Positions 7,645-11,374 of a stretch of DNA of 11,374 bases are shown one piece after another. The notes beneath the pieces are model-generated. The model had not been told where the DNA came from, searched no databases, and saw only the letters and a list, made by a program, of their open reading frames with translations. A program made the translations under genes and the position numbers. Positions within the stretch are counted from its first letter, which is position 1. Each line of letters starts with the position of its first letter. This DNA comes from JAWLHK01 sp041690355 [NCBI: bacterium] (GTDB lineage: Bacteria; J088; JAWLBW01): the NCBI GenBank assembly GCA_041690355.1, contig JAWLHK010000038.1, positions 1 to 11,374 on the forward strand, given 5' to 3'.

Positions 7645-8121
7645 ATGCCGAAGGACACTGCACGACGGAAGCCCCACCGGGGACGCTGCCCGGACGGCTC
7701 GCCCAATCCCGTCGATGTCCATGTGGGTCAGCGCCTGCGGTTGCGGCGGACGCTTCTCGGCCTTACTCAGGAAAAGCTGGGCGAAGCCCTCGGGGTGACC
7801 TTCCAGCAGGTGCAGAAGTATGAGCGCGGGAGCAACCGGATAGGTAGCAGTCGCCTGTTCGACCTCAGCCGGATCCTCGATGTCTCCGTCGGCTACTTCT
7901 ACGAGGACATGCCGGAGAGCATTCAGGCGCGAAGCCCCCGGCGCATGAACGGCCGCATGGACCCGCTGCCCGAGCCCGAGCCCGACCCCATGAGCAGGCG
8001 CGAGACCCTGGAGCTGGTGCGAGCTTACTACCGCATCGGCGATCCGACGCTGCGAAGGCGAGTGCTTGATCTTGTTCGGGCTGCCGCGACACGTCGCGTC
8101 GATGCCGAATCGGCGGATTGA
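7645..8121 (+). CDS. XRE-family helix-turn-helix transcriptional regulator
   Basis: 158 aa. The HTH domain lies at about residues 26-90: VGQRLRLRRTLLGLTQEKLG, then EALGVTFQQVQKYERGSNRI and SSRLFDLSRILDVSVGYFYE, the classic Cro/CI-type five-helix pattern seen in many alphaproteobacterial regulators. The C-terminal part is a Pro/Glu-rich linker and a helical tail (LELVRAYYRIGDPTLRRRVLDLVRAA). The start at 7645 is chosen because GAGGAGG lies just upstream. The longer frame from 7561 would begin in the previous terminator. It is transcribed alone after the luxI terminator. Its target is unknown. The 21-bp repeat array that begins about 70 nt after it, or its own upstream tandem repeat, are candidates. 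Confidence 0.9.
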   Translation: MPKDTARRKPHRGRCPDGSPNPVDVHVGQRLRLRRTLLGLTQEKLGEALGVTFQQVQKYERGSNRIGSSRLFDLSRILDVSVGYFYEDMPESIQARSPRRMNGRMDPLPEPEPDPMSRRETLELVRAYYRIGDPTLRRRVLDLVRAAATRRVDAESAD

Positions 8122-8145
8122 CTGACAGCAGCCCCGCGCGTTACG

Positions 8146-8167
8146 GCGCCACCGCGCCCAGTGGCGC
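8146..8167 (+). terminator. Possible terminator hairpin after the XRE gene
   Basis: GCGCCAC (8146-8152) and GTGGCGC (8161-8167) make a perfect 7-bp stem with an 8-nt loop, 25 nt after the stop codon. No T-run follows, so it is a weak or rho-assisted candidate. Confidence 0.4.
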
Positions 8168-8192
8168 TGGTCGACCCACGTCGGCGACAAGC

Positions 8193-8340
8193 GCTGCTGG
8201 AGATTTCCGTTACTAGATGCTGCAAAGTCGATTCATAATTCTATTTTGCCGTGTCCAGTCATGAGAACCGCGATTCCTGCTTGGAGATCGTCGCTACAAT
8301 TCGCGGGAAATTCGTTACCTAAGTCGGAATTTTGCGATTC
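8193..8340 (+). repeat. Array A: seven degenerate direct repeats with 21-bp period
   Basis: A six-base core of CGTTAC/CGATTC type begins at 8208 (CGTTAC), 8229 (CGATTC), 8250 (CGTGTC), 8271 (CGATTC), 8292 (CGCTAC), 8313 (CGTTAC) and 8335 (CGATTC). Steps are 21, 21, 21, 21, 21 and 22. Most units carry a purine stretch like GGGAAA just before the core. An outlying CGTTAC occurs at 8139. The region is more A/T-rich than its surroundings and contains no gene. Spacing of two helical turns implies protein sites on one face of the DNA. Confidence 0.8.
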
Positions 8341-8355
8341 AGAATGCCGAAATAA

Positions 8356-8694
8356 GGGGGGGACGCCGTACAGAGGGTTCCGCCACCCGTCGTGAGGGCA
8401 GCATCCAGGGTGCGCATCCCCGACCGCGTCATGCGCTGGTTCGGCCAGGGCTCGGAAGGCCTCGGCGAGGAGCAGGACAACGACCAGTCCGTGGCCTTCA
8501 TCGTCGGGCACACGACGCGCGGCGCCCACAGCACCATGCAGGGCGCCGGGCGCGCCACCGCCGGGATGCTCGCCGGGCAGGGCGGAGGAGCGGCCGCGAA
8601 GAACACCGGGAGAATCGCCGATCCCAGAGGTGGAGGCGGCGGCGACGGCCGCGCGAAGCGGGGGAACCCAGGCGGCGAGGGCAAGGTGAAATAA
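8356..8694 (+). pseudogene. Gly-rich protein, probably the C-terminal remnant of a larger gene
   Basis: The frame is open from 8356. The first usable start is GTG at 8392 (100 aa), with others at 8410 and ATG at 8431, and none has a clear SD. The sequence RVRIPDRVMRWFGQG, EGLGEEQDNDQSVAFIVGHT, then a Gly/Ala-rich tail, reads like the C-terminus of a large protein. The VMRWFG...LGEE part faintly recalls membrane proteins of conjugation systems such as the TraY/DotA type, which is only a guess. It begins right after array A and ends 4 nt before a strong hairpin, so its 3' end appears intact while the 5' part is missing. A genuine small gene remains possible. Confidence 0.45.
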
Positions 8695-8698
8695 CGAG

Positions 8699-8724
8699 AA
8701 CGGGAGGGCTGAAGCCCTCCCGTT
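8699..8724. terminator. Bidirectional terminator between convergent genes
   Basis: AACGGGAGGGCT and AGCCCTCCCGTT form a perfect 12-bp inverted repeat around GA. It lies between the stop at 8694 and the stop of the minus-strand gene at 8746, with AA/TT at its ends. Confidence 0.7.
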
Positions 8725-8745
8725 CCGCTTCGTCCTGGCGCCCGA

Positions 8746-9108
8746 TCAGTCGGCGCGGCGCTCGGCGGGGTCGTCGATGCCCAGCTCCCGCGCGGTCGCG
8801 TCGAAGGCGCGCTCGTAGAGGTCGTGGTAGATGTGCTTGGCGTCGCCGTCGCGGAAATATTTGCCGCTGTACTGCATGAGCGGGCTGTTCTTGTGCGCCT
8901 CCTTGAAGCCGTCGAAGATGGCCTTGAGACCAGCGGCGTGGGCGGTCTTCACGGCGAGGCGGTCCTTGAGCTCATCGACCTCGGCCTCCAGTTCGCGGGC
9001 GTATTCGACCCACTTGACCAGCTTCTCGGAGATCGCCGCCGCCGCGTTGCCGTTCTTGCGGGCCGCGTTCAGTGCCGCGAGTTCGCCGATTTCCGCCGGA
9101 TTGAACAT
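8746..9108 (-). CDS. Hypothetical coiled-coil protein
   Basis: 120 aa beginning MFNPAEIGELAALNAARKNG. The start at 9108 has a textbook SD (AAAGGAGG, 5 nt away) and a good promoter upstream. The in-frame extension to 9135 would start at the promoter's transcription start. Residues about 22-52 form a charged coiled coil (SEKLVKWVEYARELEAEVDE). The C-terminal half has a more conserved-looking globular part, FDGFKEAHKNSPLMQYSGKY and IYHDLYERAFDATARELGI. There is no signal or membrane segment. Family not recognised. Array B sits immediately upstream of its promoter, so regulation through that array is likely. Confidence 0.82.
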   Translation of the reverse strand: MFNPAEIGELAALNAARKNGNAAAAISEKLVKWVEYARELEAEVDELKDRLAVKTAHAAGLKAIFDGFKEAHKNSPLMQYSGKYFRDGDAKHIYHDLYERAFDATARELGIDDPAERRAD

Positions 9109-9133
9109 GTCTGCCTCCTTTGATCTTGATGTC

Positions 9134-9163
9134 ATTGTAGCAAGGGGCGTGGGTGGGTGTCAC
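9134..9163 (-). promoter_or_regulatory. Promoter of the coiled-coil protein gene
   Basis: On the minus strand GTGACA (9163-9158), an 18-nt spacer and TACAAT (9139-9134) each differ by one base from the sigma70 consensus. The leader would be about 20 nt, containing the SD. Array B starts 20 bp upstream of the -35. Confidence 0.7.
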
Positions 9164-9182
9164 CGGCCTAAATTACAACCAC

Positions 9183-9312
9183 CGCTTTCCAAAACTCGGA
9201 AAGCGATTCGGCGCTGTGGGAAACCGTTACAAGCCTGCGGAAGCGCGTTACTTCGCGCCATGGAATTCCGTTACCTGGTTTTAGATTTTCGATTCCAGGT
9301 GGTGGAGTAACG
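9183..9312 (+). repeat. Array B: direct repeats with 21-bp period between divergent genes
   Basis: Cores start at 9204 (CGATTC), 9225, 9246 and 9269 (all CGTTAC) and 9290 (CGATTC), with a weak unit at 9183 (CGCTTT). Steps are 21, 21, 21, 23 and 21. A reversed copy, GTAACG, lies at 9307-9312. Units read like TGTGGGAAACCGTTAC. The first two units also form an exact inverted repeat, CGCTTTCC - 7 nt - GGAAAGCG (9183-9205). It lies between the promoter of the minus-strand coiled-coil gene and the small plus-strand ORF at 9331. Confidence 0.8.
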
Positions 9313-9330
9313 GGGGGAGTGGTCATCTGC

Positions 9331-9480
9331 GTGGAGCCGCATTATCCGCCCCCCAACTCTACCTTTGAATATCGGCAGGAATTGCGGATGCGAGCGCCGG
9401 GGGTGGGGCAGGCGCAGGCGGTCGTCGCGATTGACCAGGCGACGGAGGTCTGGCGCAGGCGCGACCGAACTTCGTGGTGA
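9331..9480 (+). CDS. Possible small protein of 49 aa
   Basis: From GTG at 9331 the frame reads VEPHYPPPNSTFEYRQELRM and continues to VVAIDQATEVWRRRDRTSW. G-rich SD-like sequence (GGGGGGAG, 9312-9319) lies about 11 nt upstream, and a GTG at 9319 is an in-frame alternative. The part after residue 13 is predicted helical. It starts 19 nt after array B and has sensible codon use for this G+C-rich DNA. It is too short to be certain and the family is not recognised. Confidence 0.4.
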   Translation: MEPHYPPPNSTFEYRQELRMRAPGVGQAQAVVAIDQATEVWRRRDRTSW

Positions 9481-9592
9481 ACACGACCTTGACCATGAAC
9501 GGTCCCCCCCCCGCCCGCCATCGCGACTGTTGCCGCTATTATAAGCGCCGACGGGCTGGGATGGGGCGGGGCAATGTCTTGTCAGCGCGGCA
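9481..9592. other. Non-coding stretch before array C
   Basis: It contains a run of nine C (9504-9512) and an isolated TATAAT on the minus strand (9543-9538) without a matching -35. No gene, RNA or clear promoter could be supported. Confidence 0.4.
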
Positions 9593-9609
9593 GCGTGACG
9601 GCGTCACGC
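9593..9609. promoter_or_regulatory. Fourth GTGAC-N3-GTCAC palindrome
   Basis: GCGTGAC - GGC - GTCACGC is a perfect 7+7 dyad of the same type as the three upstream of the methyltransferase. Its right arm starts in the 21-bp phase of array C (CGTCAC at 9602). Confidence 0.6.
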
Positions 9610-9733
9610 CTCGCCATGACGCCGGTTCTCCGCTGTGGGTTTCCGATTCGCGCCTGTGGATCGCCGTTACACGCCGTGGCGAAAGCGTTTCTTGTTCTCC
9701 GAAAATCGTTACAGAGGACAATAAATCCGATTC
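9602..9733 (+). repeat. Array C: direct repeats with exact 21-bp period
   Basis: Cores begin at 9644 (CGATTC), 9665 (CGTTAC), 9686 (CGTTTC), 9707 (CGTTAC) and 9728 (CGATTC), each exactly 21 bp apart. Two weaker units continue the phase leftward at 9623 (CGGTTC) and 9602 (CGTCAC). The first units carry CTGTGGGTTTC or CTGTGGATCGC before the core, like array B. Because 21 is a multiple of 3, an 88-codon frame (9474-9740) stays open through it, which I regard as spurious. Confidence 0.8.
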
Positions 9734-9771
9734 ACGATGATGAGCGTAGGGTCGGGGGGCTCCGTGACCAA

Positions 9772-9797
9772 CGAGGGGCTGGATCACCAGCCCCTCG
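9772..9797 (-). terminator. Hairpin terminator of the truncated minus-strand gene
   Basis: CGAGGGGCTGG - ATCA - CCAGCCCCTCG is a perfect 11-bp stem, 11 nt beyond the stop at 9809 on the minus strand. Only two T follow, so strength is uncertain. Confidence 0.6.
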
Positions 9798-9808
9798 CGC
9801 GGCATTCA

Positions 9809-9953
9809 TCAGTGCAGGCGACGTCCATCATCCGCCGAGACCGCCAGCGCCCGACGCACTGCGGCCTTTAGGCGTCGCGGCGATCCGCCCCTGATGAAGG
9901 CGTCAAGCAGCACGCCCTCCGTCGCCTCGTGCAGCGTCGGCAGGTCGTGCGGG
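9809..9953 (-). pseudogene. C-terminal end of an unknown gene cut by the IS
   Basis: 47 codons read [20 protein letters not shown], then RGGSPRRLKAAVRRALAVSA, ending in RRLH and a TGA, followed by a terminator hairpin. Codon use and the hairpin indicate a real 3' gene end. The frame enters the IS inverted repeat at its upstream side, so the 5' part is lost or lies elsewhere. It looks helical and basic. Family not recognised. Confidence 0.5.
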
Positions 9954-9981
9954 GTGAACCGCCCCGGGTTTGCCGGAGGCT
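9953..9981 (+). repeat. Left terminal inverted repeat of the IS
   Basis: It begins GGTGAACCGCCCCGG and ends CCGGAGGCT, an exact reverse complement of 11249-11277. Confidence 0.9.
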
Positions 9982-10008
9982 CCAACTTCTGAGTAGGATG
10001 GAGCCATC

Positions 10009-10334
10009 ATGAGCAAGACCACGAACAAATATTCCGCTGAAGTGCGCGAGCGCGCGGTTCGCATGGTGCGGGAGCACGAGGGCCGGCACGACTCCCGTTG
10101 GGCGGCGATCGTCTCGATTTCGTCGAAGATCGGCTGCGCTCCGCAGACGCTGAACGAGTGGGTCAAGAAGGCCGACGTCGACAGCGGGCACCGGGCCGGC
10201 GTTCCCACCGAAATGGCCGAGAGAATGAAGGCCCGGAGCGCGAGAACCGGGAACTCCGGCAGGCCAACGAGATCCTGCGCAAGGTGAGCGCTTATTTTGC
10301 CCAGGCGGAGCTCGACCGCCGACCGAAATCATGA
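10009..10334 (+). pseudogene. IS3-family transposase orfA, frameshifted
   Basis: The helix-turn-helix subunit that binds the IS ends. It starts at the ATG at 10009 and reads [20 protein letters not shown], then an HTH ([25 protein letters not shown]). After [12 protein letters not shown] the family's leucine-zipper segment (L)[31 protein letters not shown] continues in the next-lower frame. A single base is missing near 10233-10236, where GCCCGGAG stands for an expected GCC CTG GAG. As read, orfA stops at 10287 with a wrong tail. In the repaired frame it ends at 10334, overlapping the orfB start (ATGA). The site is not a slippery heptamer, so it looks like a mutation and not the programmed shift. 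Confidence 0.8.
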
Positions 10335-11236
10335 GCGCCTTTATCGACGATCATCGTGAGGAGCATGGGGTCGAGCCGATCTGCAAGGTGTTGCCGATCG
10401 CCCCGTCTACCTACTACGAGCGCCTGGCGAAGCGCGCGGACCCGTCCCGCCAGTCGGCCCGTGCGCAGCGCGATGCGGACCTGCGGCCTGAGATAATGCG
10501 CGTCTTCAACGACAACTTCCGGGTCTACGGAGCGCGCAAGGTCTGGCGCCAGATGCGCCGGGAAGGCTTCGACATCGCCCGCTGCACTGTCGAGCGGCTG
10601 ATGATGTCGCTGGGTCTCGCTGGCGCCCGCCGGGGCAGGACAGTAAAGACAACCGTCCCGGACAAGGCGGCGCCCTGTCCGCTGGACCGCGTGAACCGCC
10701 AGTTCTGGGTGGCCGCGCCGGACACGCTCTGGGTCTCGGATTTTACCTACGTCGCCACCTGGCAGGGCTTCGTTTACGTGGCCTTCGTCATCGACGCTTT
10801 TGCCCGCCGCATCGTCGGTTGGCGGGTCAGCAGGACAGCCCATGCCGGATTTGTCCTCGACGCCCTCGAACAGGCCGTCCATCAGCGCCGGCCAGCCAAA
10901 GGGGCCGGCCTGGTCCACCATTCCGACCGCGGGTCTCAATACCTGTCCATCAAGTACACCGAGCGCCTGGCCGAGGCCGATATCGACCCTTCGGTTGGTA
11001 GCGTCGGCGACAGCTACGACAACGCCCTGGCCGAAACCATCAATGGCCTGTTCAAGGCCGAGGTCATTCATCGGCGCGGGCCGTGGCGCAGCTTCGACGC
11101 CGTGGAGTACGCCACGCTCGAATGGGTCGACTGGTTCAACAACCGCCGACTACTCGAGCCCATCGGCAACATTCCTCCCGCCGAGGCCGAGGCAAACTAC
11201 TACGACGCCCTGGCACAGCCCGCCATGGCCGCGTAA
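10331..11236 (+). CDS. IS3-family transposase orfB (DDE catalytic subunit)
   Basis: 301 aa. An N-terminal HTH-like region (HGVEPICKVLPIAPSTYYE, then VYGARKVWRQMRREG) precedes the retroviral-integrase-like core with Asp137 (WVSDFTYV), Asp199 (HHSDRGSQY) and Glu235 (NALAETINGL). That is the D-D-35-E spacing exactly. It ends with PAEAEANYYDALAQ, as usual in this IS group. In IS3 elements it is normally made as an orfAB fusion by -1 frameshifting. The orfA mutation upstream probably leaves this copy unable to make the fusion. Confidence 0.92.
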   Translation: MSAFIDDHREEHGVEPICKVLPIAPSTYYERLAKRADPSRQSARAQRDADLRPEIMRVFNDNFRVYGARKVWRQMRREGFDIARCTVERLMMSLGLAGARRGRTVKTTVPDKAAPCPLDRVNRQFWVAAPDTLWVSDFTYVATWQGFVYVAFVIDAFARRIVGWRVSRTAHAGFVLDALEQAVHQRRPAKGAGLVHHSDRGSQYLSIKYTERLAEADIDPSVGSVGDSYDNALAETINGLFKAEVIHRRGPWRSFDAVEYATLEWVDWFNNRRLLEPIGNIPPAEAEANYYDALAQPAMAA

Positions 11237-11248
11237 CTAAGACCAATC

Positions 11249-11277
11249 AGCCTCCGGCAAACCCGGGGCGGTTCACC
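11249..11277 (-). repeat. Right terminal inverted repeat of the IS
   Basis: Exact reverse complement of 9953-9981, 13 nt after the orfB stop. Confidence 0.9.
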
Positions 11278-11374
11278 GCGTCCTCAACATCGTCGATGAC
11301 TTCAGCAGGGAGAGCCCCGGTCAGCTCGTCGATGTGTCGATCTCCGGCGACCGCATGGCGCGGTTCCTCGACCG
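11277..11374 (+). pseudogene. Fragment of a second IS3-family transposase (IS407-like orfB)
   Basis: The frame RVLNIVDDFSRESPGQLVDV, continuing SISGDRMARFLD, is the internal VVDDFTRE...SLSG..V...LDR region of IS407-type orfB proteins. It starts at the outer edge of the first IS and runs to the window end. Its 5' part is not on the other side of the IS. Whether it continues intact beyond the window cannot be seen. Confidence 0.75.

Larger units (their letters stand above)
9955..11275 (+). mobile_element. IS3-family insertion sequence
   Basis: 1321 bp bounded by TGAACCGCCCCGG... and its complement, with 27-bp perfect terminal inverted repeats (identity extends to 29 bp at 9953 and 11277). It contains orfA and orfB arranged as in the IS3 family, with an ATGA overlap. 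The TGA...TCA ends fit this family. No 3-4 bp direct repeat flanks these ends. A GCG at both 9949-9951 and 11278-11280 could be a duplication only if the ends are placed unevenly. Confidence 0.9.

Noticed and set aside
8193-9733. CRISPR array
   Set aside because: Units are 21 bp, adjacent and degenerate. There are no identical repeats separated by unique spacers and no cas genes.
9474-9740. 88-codon plus-strand frame across array C
   Set aside because: It starts at a GTG without SD and stays open mainly because the 21-bp repeat is a multiple of three. The protein has no coherent pattern.
10292-11071. 259-codon minus-strand frame opposite orfB
   Set aside because: It is a shadow of the transposase, which has clear DDE motifs on the other strand.

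Overview
The window is G+C-rich throughout, uses strong Shine-Dalgarno (SD) sequences, and carries an alphaproteobacterial-style LuxR/LuxI pair and XRE regulator. I infer an alphaproteobacterium, perhaps Rhodospirillales-like. The window looks like the start of a mobile or genomic island that entered next to an initiator tRNA gene. This taxonomic guess is inference, not a database result.

Layout. (1) 1-144: tRNA-fMet with its terminator, on the plus strand. (2) 56-3182, all minus strand: an operon reading from a near-consensus promoter (3154-3182) through a 115-aa protein, a 260-aa protein, a 59-aa protein and a large serine recombinase. Two of the junctions are stop/start overlaps. The last residues of the recombinase are antisense to the tRNA gene. 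(3) 3183-5363: an intergenic region with three GTGAC-N3-GTCAC palindromes, then a solitary C5-cytosine DNA methyltransferase with a basic N-terminal extension. (4) 5404-7562: a quorum-sensing block. It holds the remnant of a second LuxR, a small minus-strand helical protein, luxR, luxI, and a paralogue of the small protein overlapping luxI, closed by a rho-independent terminator. Inverted repeats sharing a CCTGG...CCAGG core lie upstream of luxR and luxI, and one of them covers the luxI ribosome binding site. (5) 7645-8121: an XRE-family regulator. (6) 8190-9740: three arrays of degenerate direct repeats with a 21-bp period, around 18-20 units in all, each ending in a CGWTWC-like core. They are interspersed with small genes of unknown function. 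(7) 9809-11374: a truncated minus-strand gene, a complete IS3-family insertion sequence (with a frameshifted orfA), and a fragment of a second, different IS3-family transposase.

How the parts may work together. The recombinase operon is the probable integration module, and the methyltransferase and LuxR/LuxI are cargo or regulation. The phased 21-bp arrays are the most unexplained feature. One sits just upstream of a good promoter (9134-9163), so a DNA-binding protein that reads one face of the helix every two turns could control these genes, or act at an origin or partition site. The right end has been rearranged: the two flanks of the IS encode unrelated partial genes on opposite strands and no clear target duplication is visible.
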